From the NCBI GenBank assembly GCA_013362315.1, contig JABFWL010000381.1, forward strand, positions 1-32,201: DNA of 32,201 nucleotides, written 5' to 3'. The notes below the pieces were generated by a model, which ran no database searches, was not told where the DNA came from, and saw only the letters and a program-made list of their open reading frames with translations. Of the stretch, positions 1-10,300 are shown piece after piece (position 1 is the first letter of the stretch; each line of letters starts with the position of its first letter). Both the position numbers and the translations under genes were made by a program. This stretch comes from Catenulispora sp. GTDB taxonomy: Bacteria; Actinomycetota; Actinomycetes; Streptomycetales; Catenulisporaceae.

Positions 1-11
1 ACAGCGTGAGC

Positions 12-86
12 GGTCGCCTTGACACCGTCTGACCGGTGTGATTCCGTCAGGCGCCGACGCGACGGGGAGACCAGGACAAGGCGACC
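12..86. other. Nested inverted repeat, possible structured RNA or terminator region
   Basis: A perfect 9-bp inverted repeat (ggtcgcctt at 12-20, aaggcgacc at 78-86) encloses a 6-bp hairpin (acaccg at 22-27 with cggtgt at 34-39). It lies at the window edge, downstream of the minus-strand synthase gene. I recognise no RNA family and see no T-run. It could be part of a structured transcript, a processing site, or the end of a gene outside the window. Confidence 0.25.
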
Positions 87-184
87 ACAAGCCCAAAGCG
101 CCCCGCCAATGTGCGGCGCCCCCTTCCCAGAGCGAGGCCCTCGCCGGAGGCGCCTTTGACTGTAGGTTTTGACTGTTTCCCCAA

Positions 185-1432
185 CTACCGCCCCACTCCA
201 CCCCCACCCCCACCCACCCCCCGCAACAAAGGCGCCACCTCCGCAATAGCCGCATTCAACTCCTCAATCTCAGAGTCCGTATTCACCGCCGTCACCTGAA
301 CCCGAAACCCCGCCTGATCCCGCGGCACCAGCGGATACGCCGCCAACGTCACGTAGATCCCCCGCTCCCACAGCACCTCCGCGATCTCCTCGATGCCCAC
401 CCCCTCCCGCGCGGGCAGCTCGATGATCGGGAAGCCGCTGCTGTTCGGCGTCCACAGTCCCAGCTTGCGCACATGGTCGATGACCCGCGCCGTCTTCTGC
501 CACAGCGCGCCGCGGATCGCGTCTCCTCGCTCCCGGTTCACCGCGAATCCGGCCAGCACCGTCGCCAGTGACGCCGTCGGTGACGGCCCCGAGTACAGGT
601 ACGGCGCCGCCGCGAACTTCAGGTACTCCTTCATCTGCGTAGGCAACGCCAGGAACGCCAGCAGCGACGAGTACGCCTTCGAGAAGCCGCCGACCAGTAC
701 CAGTCCCTCATACGACTCGCCCAAGTGCCGCACGATGCTGTTGCCCAGGCTGCCGTACGGCGACGTTTCCGTCTGTGTCCGCTCGCCGATCACGCCGAAG
801 CCGTGGGCGTCGTCGACGTACAGCAGGGCGCCCTCGGCGCGGCAGATGTCGGCGATCGCCGCCAGGCCCGGCTCGTTGCCGCTCATGCTGTTGATGCCGT
901 CCATACACACCAGGCGCGGCTTGTCGTGGGGCGCCTTCCGCAGGGCGACGGCCAGGTCGCCCAGCTCTGTGGAGCGCCAGCGGTGCAGCGTGGCGCCGTT
1001 GCCGCGGGCCACGGAGCTGCCGTCGTAGATGGTCCGGTGTGCCTGTGCCTCACAGAACACCGTTCCCTTTCCGGCCAGGACCGGGATCACCGTCATGTGG
1101 ATGTGGGTGATGGTCGGCAGCACCAGCGTGTCAGGGGCCTGCAACAACTCGGTCAGCTGCTCCTCGATGTCGATATACGGCTGCGGGTTGCCCAGCAGCC
1201 GGGACCAGCTCGGGTGCGTCCCCCACTCGGCGATCAGCTCGGCCGGGGCGGCCATGATCTCCGGGTCGACGTCGAAGCCCAGGTAGTTGCACGAGGCGAA
1301 GTCGGCCAGCCACTTGTCGCCGATGCGGATGCGGCGGGGTTCCTTGCGATCCTGTTCGGCGATCACCGCGTCGTAGAACGGCGTGCTGTCCTTCAGCCGG
1401 GCCAGCTCGGCCCAGACCTCGTGGCGGGTCAT
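185..1432 (-). CDS. PLP-dependent alpha-oxoamine synthase (BioF/CqsA-like aminotransferase fold)
   Basis: This 415-residue fold-type I PLP enzyme should condense an amino acid with an acyl thioester in the cytoplasm, as 8-amino-7-oxononanoate synthase (BioF), KBL and the CqsA/LqsA autoinducer synthases do. The Schiff-base lysine is K252 in GGFSKAYSS, and the cofactor aspartate lies in YVDDAHGFG (D207/D208, H210). The N-terminal SCNYLGF element is typical of the family. The length is slightly above the usual 380-400 because of a Gly-rich tail (GVGGGGGGVGR) encoded by a C-rich tract at 195-225. The ATG at 1430-1432 shares one base with the TGA of the upstream GGDEF-EAL gene, so the two are probably translationally coupled. 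No other biotin genes are nearby, which argues against a dedicated biotin role. The family call is firm; the substrate is unknown. Confidence 0.85.
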   Translation of the reverse strand: MTRHEVWAELARLKDSTPFYDAVIAEQDRKEPRRIRIGDKWLADFASCNYLGFDVDPEIMAAPAELIAEWGTHPSWSRLLGNPQPYIDIEEQLTELLQAPDTLVLPTITHIHMTVIPVLAGKGTVFCEAQAHRTIYDGSSVARGNGATLHRWRSTELGDLAVALRKAPHDKPRLVCMDGINSMSGNEPGLAAIADICRAEGALLYVDDAHGFGVIGERTQTETSPYGSLGNSIVRHLGESYEGLVLVGGFSKAYSSLLAFLALPTQMKEYLKFAAAPYLYSGPSPTASLATVLAGFAVNRERGDAIRGALWQKTARVIDHVRKLGLWTPNSSGFPIIELPAREGVGIEEIAEVLWERGIYVTLAAYPLVPRDQAGFRVQVTAVNTDSEIEELNAAIAEVAPLLRGVGGGGGGVGR

Positions 1433-3711
1433 CAGTCCTCTCCCTTCTCGATCGCTTTGCGGACCGCCGGCGTCTCGATCAGCGGCACGGCCGGCGAGTA
1501 CAGGAACCCCTGCGCGTAGCCGCAGCCCATGTCCCGCAGCAGGTCGCGCTGGGCCACGCTCTCCACCCCCTCGGCGACCACGGTGATGCCCAGGGTGCCG
1601 GCGACGTGGACGATGCCGCGCAGCAGGCGTTCGTGGTCGGCGAGGTCGACGATCTGGTCGACGAAGGTCTTGTCCGCCTTGATCAGGTCGAACTTCACGT
1701 CGCGCAGATACCCGATGGAGGAGTAGCCGGTGCCGAAGTCGTCGATGGCGATGCGGACGCCGAGCCGGGACAGGGTCTCGATGTCGGCCAGCGCGTCGGC
1801 GGTGCCCTCGTGCAGGAACACGGTCTCGGTGATCTCCACCGTCAGACGCTCGGGCGCCAGCCCGGCCTCGCCCAGCGCCGCGCGGACGGTGTCGACGAAG
1901 CCGCCGCCGGTGAACTGGTTCGCCGAGACGTTGACCGCCACATAGCCGAAGCCGCCCGCCTTGGCGTCGGCGACCGCGCTGCGCAGGATCCAGGCGCCGA
2001 TGGGGACGATCTGTCCGGTCTCCTCGGCCAGCGGCACGAAGGTGGCCGGGGACAGCAACCCCAGCTTCGGGTGGCGCCAGCGCACCAGCGCCTCGTACCC
2101 GGCCACGCGCGGCGGACCCTGGAGTTCCACGATCGGCTGGTAGTGCAGCTCGAACTCGCCGGCGACCAGCGCGCGGTCCAGGCCGGTACGCAGCGCCAAG
2201 CGCTGCAGCGCCGCCTCGTACAAGTCCGGCTCATACAGCCGCCACGTGCCCTTGCCGTCGGCCTTGGCCGCGTAGAGCGCCAGGTCGGCGTTGCGGAACA
2301 GCGTCTCCTCGGTGCCGCCGGCGCCGCCCGGACTGGTCGCCACCCCGATGCTGGCGCGCAGCGGCACCGGTCCGCCGGAGAGCAGGAACGGCTCGGCCAG
2401 CACCCGGACCAGCCGTTCGGCCAGCGCCTCGGCCGCGCGGCCGGTGGCGCCGTCGGACAGCAGCACCGCGAACTCGTCGCCGCCGAGCCGGACCGGCAGG
2501 TCGCCGGGCCGCACCGTCCCGGCGATGCGCTGCGCGGCCGCCTTCAGCAGTTCGTCGCCGGCCCGGTGGCCCTGGGTGTCGTTGACCTCTTTGAAGTTGT
2601 CCAGGTCGATCAGCAGCATCGCCGCGACGCCGCCGCACGCCGCGGCGCGGGACAGCGCCCGCTCGGCACGCTCCTGGAAGCGCAGCCGATTGCCTAGGCC
2701 CGTCAGCGGGTCGCGATAGGCCCGGTGTTTGAGCTCGCGGACCATCGCGCGGGTGTGCGCGCGGCTGTCCAGCTCCCGGGTCTCCCGGCTGGCCAGAAAC
2801 AGCCGCCCCAGCACCAACAGGAACATCACCGCCGAGACCACCGCGATCACCGGGCCGTCCCGCAGATCCACCTCCAGCGACTCGATCATCAGCACGGTCG
2901 GCGCCACCAGAGCGGCCACCGCCAGCGGCAGCACCCGCCAGCTGGTGCCGCCGCGCCGCGTGCGCGCCACCGGTTCGGTCAGCGCCGTCATCGACGGCGA
3001 CAGCCCGGCCGCGCCCCAGGAGACGTAGAAGAGCACCCAGCCGAGGTCGGCGGCCGTGCCGACGTGCCAGGTCCCGTACAGCCGCACGAGGCCGTAGGCG
3101 ACGTCGGAGCCGGTCAGGCCGAGCACCCCGAGCAGCAGCAGCCGCACCGCCGGGCCGCGCAGGCCGCCGGCGGTGGCCAGCCGCGCGGTCACCGCCAGCA
3201 GCAGCACGTCGCCGAGCGGGTAGGCGATCGACACCGCGTTGGCGAACCAGGTGTTGTTCTGGTCGGCCACCGTCGGAGTGATGATGTAGACCCATAGCAA
3301 CAGCGCGGCGGCGGTGGTGAGGATGACCGCGTCGATCAGGGCCGCGCGGTCCCGGTGCGGGCTGCGCCGCCGCACCATGATCAGCAAGCCGCCGGCGGCC
3401 AGCGGATAGGTGGTCAGGTAGATCGCGTCGGCGGCCGACGGGAACGGCTCGACCTGGCCGAAGACGTCGGTGAGCAGGTTGTAGGTGGTGTCGCCGCCGA
3501 CCAGCGTGGCCATGGCGCCGGCCAGCAGGAACCAGGCCCGCGGGGCGCTCGGGGCGAAGCGGCGCACGCCGTAGAGCACGGCGGCCACCCCGCCCAGGCC
3601 GATGACGGTCCAGGTCAGCAGGTGCCAACTGGGAACCGCGTAGTAGAAAACGGTCCACAGCGCCATGAATGCCGCGAACCGGGGCGCCATAGATCCGAGG
3701 GGATCATGCAC
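1432..3711 (-). CDS. Membrane-anchored GGDEF-EAL cyclic-di-GMP protein
   Basis: The protein has 759 residues. About the first 310 form a polytopic membrane region with roughly eight or more hydrophobic segments, probably a sensor of unknown ligand. A diguanylate cyclase domain follows, with GGDEF intact at residues 410-414. An RxxD inhibitory-site motif (R401-D404) sits exactly five residues before it. The phosphodiesterase domain has EAL at 540-542, and the NVSANQF, EITE, DDFGTGYSS and AEGVES motifs are all present. Both catalytic halves therefore look competent, so the net activity cannot be predicted. The start used is GTG at 3709-3711; an in-frame ATG at 3688-3690 is an alternative, and neither has a clear Shine-Dalgarno sequence. 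The gene is divergent from the DUF4132 operon, with only 56 bases between, and is followed by the synthase gene with a one-base TGATG overlap. Confidence 0.93.
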   Translation of the reverse strand: MHDPLGSMAPRFAAFMALWTVFYYAVPSWHLLTWTVIGLGGVAAVLYGVRRFAPSAPRAWFLLAGAMATLVGGDTTYNLLTDVFGQVEPFPSAADAIYLTTYPLAAGGLLIMVRRRSPHRDRAALIDAVILTTAAALLLWVYIITPTVADQNNTWFANAVSIAYPLGDVLLLAVTARLATAGGLRGPAVRLLLLGVLGLTGSDVAYGLVRLYGTWHVGTAADLGWVLFYVSWGAAGLSPSMTALTEPVARTRRGGTSWRVLPLAVAALVAPTVLMIESLEVDLRDGPVIAVVSAVMFLLVLGRLFLASRETRELDSRAHTRAMVRELKHRAYRDPLTGLGNRLRFQERAERALSRAAACGGVAAMLLIDLDNFKEVNDTQGHRAGDELLKAAAQRIAGTVRPGDLPVRLGGDEFAVLLSDGATGRAAEALAERLVRVLAEPFLLSGGPVPLRASIGVATSPGGAGGTEETLFRNADLALYAAKADGKGTWRLYEPDLYEAALQRLALRTGLDRALVAGEFELHYQPIVELQGPPRVAGYEALVRWRHPKLGLLSPATFVPLAEETGQIVPIGAWILRSAVADAKAGGFGYVAVNVSANQFTGGGFVDTVRAALGEAGLAPERLTVEITETVFLHEGTADALADIETLSRLGVRIAIDDFGTGYSSIGYLRDVKFDLIKADKTFVDQIVDLADHERLLRGIVHVAGTLGITVVAEGVESVAQRDLLRDMGCGYAQGFLYSPAVPLIETPAVRKAIEKGED

Positions 3712-3767
3712 CCGAACGGGTCAGCAACTCGGAGACGGCGCCCGGCTGACAGGTTCGGCCGGGTCCG

Positions 3768-6700
3768 GTGAGCCCGGTGGGTTCGGAAAGCTCGACGGGT
3801 TCGACCGGCACGATGGGTTCGCGCTTCGTCGCTCCCCTGTCGGAATCCCTCGATACAGTCGTGCCCACTTGGACGCGCGAAAGCTTGGGAGGGCTTGTGG
3901 GGAACGTCCTGGCTTCAGCCACGCTTTTGCTTGACGCGGATCCGGTTGACGCTGCCGCGGGCCTGTTCGCCAAGCACCGCGATCTACGCGCGCTGGTGGT
4001 GCCGCGCAGGGACGGGGCTTCCTCGGCGCCGGGCGGCGTGCCCCCTCATCCAACCGAACCGCCGCTGACGCGCCCCGACGCCGCCGCGAAGTTCGAAAAA
4101 CTGTTCGCCACAGCGCGGCCCACTCTCGAAACCGCCCTCAGGCACGGCGCCGCAGCCAAGGACCTGGTCCAGGAGGCAAGCCGGCCCGAGCTCGACGATC
4201 CGGCGCTGCGGACGCCGCGCCAGGCCGCGATCGCCGCCGCGGCGGTCTTGTTCGACGCTCGCCACGGCCTGGAGCCCGCGGAGATCGCGGACGCCTGGGT
4301 CGCCGCCCGCGGCCTGCCGTTCGCCGCCGAAGCTGCCGTCGAGCTCGCGGGCTTCGTGATCAGCCTGCTGCACAAGAGCAACGACACCCCCGCACTGCGC
4401 CGCTCCGGGGGCGACCTTGTCCACCGGGACGAGCGGTTCGAGATCGGCGCACGGGTCCGCCGTCACCTGGTGACGGCCTCCGATCCGGACCACGCGGCCG
4501 CTCACGCGGCGGTCGAGGGCATGTCCGGCCTGACCGCCGAGCAGCACGCCGCCGTGGCCTTCCTCTTTCCGGAGCGGACCAGCCTCGTCGACCACGAGCT
4601 CCAGCACCCGAACGCCCGGCGCTCGAGGGCGGTCGGCAGCCTGGCCACCTTGTTCCTGCTCGGCGCCGTCACGACCCGCGCCCAGGCCCTCGCGTTCGCG
4701 CAGGGCGTCTGGGTGGACGTGCTGCGGCAGAACGCGGCGGCCACCGCCACCGCCTTCGCCACTGTCGGCGTCGACCTGGCCCCGGCGCTGGCGCACTGGA
4801 TCGGCGAGACCTGGGACGCCGAGGAGAAGCTGCGTCTCCAAGGGCTGCTGGCCGGTCTCGACTCCGACGAGGCGATGCGCGCCCAGTTCAGCATGCTTGA
4901 CACCCGCGGAGCGGCCATGGTGCTGCTCGACGCCGCCGCGCGCTTTCCGGAGCGGGGAGTCCGCCTGCTCTCCACCGAAGCGCCGACGGCCCCGGCGGCG
5001 CGTGCCACCCTCGAGCGGGCGCTGCGCATGCACGTCACCGCGCGGCCGGAGATCGCGCGTGCGGTCTTGCCGGTGCTCGGCGCGGACGCGGCGGCCCGGG
5101 TCGAGAAAGTGCTGAGCACCGCCGAGAAGGTTCCGGCAGCTGATCCGGCGACGCTTCCGGATCTGCTGGTCCGCCCGCCTTGGGAGCAAGAGCGCGCCGC
5201 CATGAAGCCCGTCGTCGTCAAAGATCTGACGGCACCGGCCGAGAACGACGTCGTCTGGCTCGACGAGGCCGAGCGCGAACAGTGGCTCACCGACACTCTC
5301 AGCGACCCGCGGAAGGCCGACCAGGATTGGGACAAGCACCTGCGCGAGATCCGCAACCGGCGCAACTGGTACCTCATCGCGCTGCTCATCGTGCGCGGCC
5401 CGGAAGAGGCGGCCCGGACCGCGCTCGCCCAGGCTGAAGAAGGCCACCCCTGGGACGCCCGCGACTGGGCCAAGCCGGCCATCGCCCGCTTCGGAGCCGA
5501 TGCGCTGCCGGCCGTGCTGAACGCGATCCCCACGGATGTGGTCTCGAACGCCGAGCTGATCCTGCCGTTCGCCAGCTCCGAGGCGGCCTTGCTCGCCGCC
5601 GACTGGAACGCGCGCCTGAAGTCCCTCCGGCCGGTCGCGCAGGCCTGGCTGCGCCGCCATCCCGGCGTCGCCGCTCGAACCCTGATACCGACCGCGCTCG
5701 CCAAGCCGGGCAAGGCCCGGCAGGCGGCCGAGGCGGCGCTGCGTCTGGTGGCGGCCGCCGGTTTCGAGGCCGAGATCCGCGAGGCCGCCGCCGGCTACGG
5801 CGCCGCCGCCGAGGCCGGGATCGCGAACCTGTTGGCGGTGGATCCGCTGGTCGCCGCGCTCCCCAAGACCATGCCCGAGCTACCCGCCTGGGCCGAACCG
5901 CGGAGCCTGCCGCAGCTGCTGCTGGCCGGTCGCGAGCGGGCGTTGCCGGTGGACTCGGCGCGGAACGTCGTGCGGATGCTCACCGTGTCCCAGCCGGACG
6001 CACCCTATCCGGGTCTGGCGATCGTCAAAGAGCTCTGCGACGCCCGTTCGCTCGCCGCGTTCGCCTGGGGCCTGTTCGAGAACTGGCAGGCGGCCGGCCA
6101 CCCGGCCAAGCAGCCCTTCGGCTTCGACGTCCTGCGCTGGTTCGGCGACGACGACACCGTCCGCCGGCTGTCGCCGTTGATCCGCGCCTGGCCGGGCGAG
6201 GGCGGGCACGCGCGGGCGGTCACGGGTCTGGACGTCCTCGCCGCGATCGGCGGTGACACCGCGCTCATCCACCTCTACGGCATCTCGCAGAAGGTCAAGT
6301 TCAAAGGGCTGAAGGAGACCGCGCAGGCCCGGATCGCCGCCATCGCCGAGGAGATGCGGCTGACCCGGGAGCAGCTGGCGGACCGGCTCGTCCCGGACCT
6401 CGGCTTGAACGATGCCGGCGCTCTGGAGCTGGACTACGGGCCTCGGCGCTTCACAGTGTTCTTCGACGAGCAGTTGAAGCCTGGGGTCGTCGACGAGGCG
6501 GGCAAGCGTCTCAAGGCTCTACCGAAGCCCGGCGCCAAGGACGACTCCGAGCTGGCACCGGCCGCGTACCAGCGTTTCGCTGGGCTGAAGAAGGACGTGC
6601 GGACCCTGGCCACCGACCAGATCGCGCGTCTGGAGCTCGCGATGGTCACGCGGCGGCGCTGGAGTGAGAGCGAGTTCGAGGAGTTCCTCGTCGGCCATCC

Positions 6701-7334
6701 GTTGCTGCGGCATGTCGTTCGCCGCCTGGTATGGGGCGACTTCGCGTCCGATGGCACCGAGCTGCGCGCCGCGTTCCGCGTCGCCGAGGACTTGAGCTAC
6801 GCGGACGTCGAAGATGACTCTTTCGCTCTGGCCGCCGACGCGACGATCGGCGTGGCGCATCCGGCGGACCTGGCCGACGATGTGGCGCGCTGGTCGGAGG
6901 TCTTCGCCGACTACGAGATCCTGCAGCCCTTCGACCAGCTCGGCCGGCCGGTGTTCCGGTTGACCGAGCAGGAGGCGGCCGGGACCGAGCTGCGGCGCTT
7001 CGCCGACGCCAAAGCCAACGGCGGCCGGGTGCTCGGCATGGAGCGCCGCGGCTGGCGGCGCAGCGAGCCGGCCGACGCCGGCTGGCAGGGCCAGCTGCTC
7101 CGCGAGCTGCCGGACGGCCGGATGCTCGTCGTCGAGCTCGACCCGGGATTCGGCGCCGGGTGGGCCGACGCGGCCGAAGACCAGCAGTTCCGGTCGGTCT
7201 GGATCAACCCCGCCAAGGACAGCTACTACGGATACCAGCGCCACCGGGGGTCGACCGCCGCGCCGTTCTCGGTCCTCGACCCGGTGACGGCCTCCGAAGT
7301 TCTGCGCGACCTGACGGAGGTGACCACCGGGTGA
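3768..7334 (+). CDS. DUF4132-domain protein (first of a tandem pair, YehI-like)
   Basis: This is a protein of up to 1188 residues, mostly Ala/Leu-rich helical sequence that looks HEAT-like. A DUF4132 domain begins near residue 866 (VPDLGLNDAG, then LDYGPR, LPKPG and RRRW-type motifs, HPLLR, RRLVWG). A strongly conserved VFADYEILQPFDQLG block sits near residue 1045. The family includes E. coli YehI and its molecular activity is unknown. The start is uncertain: the first ~35 codons from GTG 3768 are Ser/Gly/Thr-rich with unusual codon use. ATG 3813 or GTG 3897 (after GGGAGGG at 3887-3893) are in-frame alternatives. It is the first gene of a six-gene operon and ends in a GTGA overlap with its paralogue. 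No WGR domain is visible. Confidence 0.85.
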   Translation: MSPVGSESSTGSTGTMGSRFVAPLSESLDTVVPTWTRESLGGLVGNVLASATLLLDADPVDAAAGLFAKHRDLRALVVPRRDGASSAPGGVPPHPTEPPLTRPDAAAKFEKLFATARPTLETALRHGAAAKDLVQEASRPELDDPALRTPRQAAIAAAAVLFDARHGLEPAEIADAWVAARGLPFAAEAAVELAGFVISLLHKSNDTPALRRSGGDLVHRDERFEIGARVRRHLVTASDPDHAAAHAAVEGMSGLTAEQHAAVAFLFPERTSLVDHELQHPNARRSRAVGSLATLFLLGAVTTRAQALAFAQGVWVDVLRQNAAATATAFATVGVDLAPALAHWIGETWDAEEKLRLQGLLAGLDSDEAMRAQFSMLDTRGAAMVLLDAAARFPERGVRLLSTEAPTAPAARATLERALRMHVTARPEIARAVLPVLGADAAARVEKVLSTAEKVPAADPATLPDLLVRPPWEQERAAMKPVVVKDLTAPAENDVVWLDEAEREQWLTDTLSDPRKADQDWDKHLREIRNRRNWYLIALLIVRGPEEAARTALAQAEEGHPWDARDWAKPAIARFGADALPAVLNAIPTDVVSNAELILPFASSEAALLAADWNARLKSLRPVAQAWLRRHPGVAARTLIPTALAKPGKARQAAEAALRLVAAAGFEAEIREAAAGYGAAAEAGIANLLAVDPLVAALPKTMPELPAWAEPRSLPQLLLAGRERALPVDSARNVVRMLTVSQPDAPYPGLAIVKELCDARSLAAFAWGLFENWQAAGHPAKQPFGFDVLRWFGDDDTVRRLSPLIRAWPGEGGHARAVTGLDVLAAIGGDTALIHLYGISQKVKFKGLKETAQARIAAIAEEMRLTREQLADRLVPDLGLNDAGALELDYGPRRFTVFFDEQLKPGVVDEAGKRLKALPKPGAKDDSELAPAAYQRFAGLKKDVRTLATDQIARLELAMVTRRRWSESEFEEFLVGHPLLRHVVRRLVWGDFASDGTELRAAFRVAEDLSYADVEDDSFALAADATIGVAHPADLADDVARWSEVFADYEILQPFDQLGRPVFRLTEQEAAGTELRRFADAKANGGRVLGMERRGWRRSEPADAGWQGQLLRELPDGRMLVVELDPGFGAGWADAAEDQQFRSVWINPAKDSYYGYQRHRGSTAAPFSVLDPVTASEVLRDLTEVTTG

Positions 7335-10300
7335 GCAGTACGACTCAGGACCCTGAGGAAATCTTCGAGCTCCCGGAGCCCTACGGCGGCGTGGTCATCG
7401 CCCGCGAGCGCACGCCCTCCCCGCCGCGCACACTCGACCCCGAGGCCCTCCTCGGACTGCTGGAGCGGCGCCGTGAGGCGGCGCAGACCTGGCGGCACCT
7501 CGTCGACCAGTCCCTGGCCGCCCCGGAGAGCGACCCGGACCTGGTGGAGCTGATGCGGGACGCCGACTTCGGCGAGCTGGAACCGCTCACCCCGCTCGGC
7601 GCGGCCGTCGTCGAGGTCTGCCTCATCGGCCATCCGTCGTTCGACCCCCGGCAGGCGGTTGCGGTCTGGGCGGCCGTCCGCGGCCTGCCGTTCGCGCTGG
7701 AAGCCTTCGTAGAGTTCTGCCACCTGCGTCCCACCTCGTCCTTCAACCGGACGCTCATCCGGCAGCCCCAGCCGCCGCAGCTGTTCGCCACGTGGGACCT
7801 GGCCAAGCGCCTGCTGGAACTGGTCCGATCGGCCTGCGGCCAGGACTACGCCGCCACGATGCGCACCGCCGCCCGGCTGCGGGAGAACGACCCGTCGGGG
7901 CTGCGCCGCGCCTTGACCACCTTCCTGTTCGCCGAGCGGGTGGACTGGCTGTGGGCCGACATCCAGGCCGCCGGCCGCGGCGAGATCCGGGCCGCCGCCC
8001 TGCTCCCGTCGGTCACCACGTCCGAGCAGGCGGCCGCCGTCGGCAAGCTGCTGCGCACCGGCCCGCAGTGGTACTGGAGCGGCGATCTCGACATCGAGCT
8101 GACCTACCTGACGGCCGCCGGACCGGAGGCGCTGCCGTTCCTGCTCGCCTGGTACGACGGCTATCAGCCCACGAAGCCGGCACCCGGACGTCCGTCGGTC
8201 TCGCCGGTCCAGGAACGGATCGCCGACCTGATCGCCCGCGTGCCCCGGGACGAGGCGATGGCAGCGCTTGTCGAGCGGATCGCCGAGCCGGCGATCCTGC
8301 CGCAGCTCCACGCCGCGACGAAACGCTTCCCGCACCGAGCCTTGCGGGTGCTGGCCGAGGCCGAGCCGGTGCCCGACGTCACGCAGGTGCTGGCCATGGT
8401 CGCCCTCGCCGATGCGGACTTCAGCCGTTCCGTGCTGCCGTATCTGAGCGGCGCCGCCAGCCGTCGTGTCGAAGCGATCCTGGACCGGGCGTCCGCTCTC
8501 GCGCCCGGTGGTCTGCCGCTGGCGGACCTGCCCGCCATCCTCGCCGCGCCGCCGTGGCGGGACCGCAAGCGCAAGCCGGTCAAACCGGTCGTCGTCGAAG
8601 GGCTCACGCCGCCGGCCGAGACGGAGGTCGCGTGGCTGCCCGGCGAGCGGGAGCGCCACCTGGCGAGCCATGGCTCCGGCTGGGAGCCGAAGGAGGGCTG
8701 GCAGGCGTTCGCCGCGCTGGTCGCCGCTGATGAGGCCGACGAGATGCTCCTCGACTACTTCGCGGCCTACGCCCCCGAGGACGTGGTCCGGCCGCTGCTC
8801 GCCACGTGGTCTCCGCAGCTTCATTGGGGCAACGAGCGCGCCCAGCTGTTCCTGGCCCGCTATGAGCGGCTCGCGCTGCCTGACGTCATGGAACTGCGCC
8901 GCCGCCCGGCCGACAAGGCCCGGCTGCTCCAGCCGTTCGTGAACCCGGAGATCGCCGCGTTCATGGTCGACGGCATGGGCCGGCTGCGCTCCGTGCGCGG
9001 CCTGGCCGTGGCCTGGCTCCGGCGACACCCCGAGGCCGCCGCGCGCTGCCTGCTGCCGACCGCGCTCGGCAAGCGCGGCCGGGCCCGGCAGGACGCCGTC
9101 GCGGCGCTGCGCATCATCGAGGCGACGGGTGCTGACATTCCCGCGATCGCGTCCCAGACCTACGGCGAGGCTGTCGGTCTCGCGGCCAAGGAGATGCTGG
9201 CCGACAACGGCCTCGGCGTCTACCCGCGTACGATGCCGACGCCGCCGATCTGGGCGCGGGCCGCCGTCCTGGCCCCGATCCGGGTCGCGGACAGCGGCGC
9301 GGCGCTGCCGCTGAGCGCGGCCCAGGCGGTGCTGGAGATGCTGGCGATCTCCAAGCCCGGCAACCCGTATCCGGGGCTGGAAGCCGTGAAAGAGTTCTGC
9401 GACGCCTCCTCGCTCGCCGCGTTCGCCTGGTCGTTGTTCCGCAATTGGGAGCAGGCAGGCACCCCGGCCAAGGAGAAGTGGGCCTTCGACGCTCTCGGGC
9501 TGCTCGGCGACGACGTCGTCGTGGACCGGCTGGCGGTGCGGATCCGGGAGTGGGGCGAGGAGGGACTGCGGCTGCACGCCTTCGAAGGGCTCGACGCGCT
9601 GGCCGTGATCGCCGGCGACCGGGCGCTGTTCCACCTGCATGAGCTCGCTGCGAAGGGGCGCTCGGCACCGGTCCGCAAACATGCCAGAAAGCGGTTCGAA
9701 GACGTCGCCGAGGGCCTGGACCTGACGCCGGACCAGCTCGCCGACCGGGTGGTCCCGGACCTCGGCCTCGACACCGCGGGGATGCTGCGGGTGGACTACG
9801 GCCCGCGCCACTTCGACGTCGGATTCGACGAACTGCTGCGGCCCCGCGTCGTCGACGGCTCCGGCAAGGTGGTCAAAACCCTGCCGAAGCCCGGCGTGAA
9901 GGACGACAAGGAGAAGGCGGAGGCCGCGTACAAGCAGTTCACCGCGCTGAAGAAGGCAGCCCGGACCGTCGCCGCGAACGAGATCAAGCGGCTGGAGCGC
10001 GCCATGTCCCATCGGCGCCGCTGGCGACCCGAGGACTTCGCGCAGCTGCTCCGGCATCCGCTGCTGCGGCCCATCGTCCGCCGCCTGGTGTGGGGTGTCT
10101 ACGGGACCGAAAGCACCGGCCATCGGGACGGCGTGCTGATCGGATCCTTCCGGCTGGCCGAAGACCTCACCTGCGCCGACGTCCACGACGCGCACTACCA
10201 GGTCCCCGATGGCGCGCTCCTCGGCGTCGCGCACACCGTGGACCTCGGCGCGGACCGCGCAGAGTGGTCCGAAGTCTTCGCCGACTACGAGATCCTGCAG

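Noticed and set aside
155-177. Direct repeat TTTGACTGT (155-163 and 169-177)
   Set aside because: Only two short copies downstream of a gene, without symmetry or associated promoter elements; probably chance.
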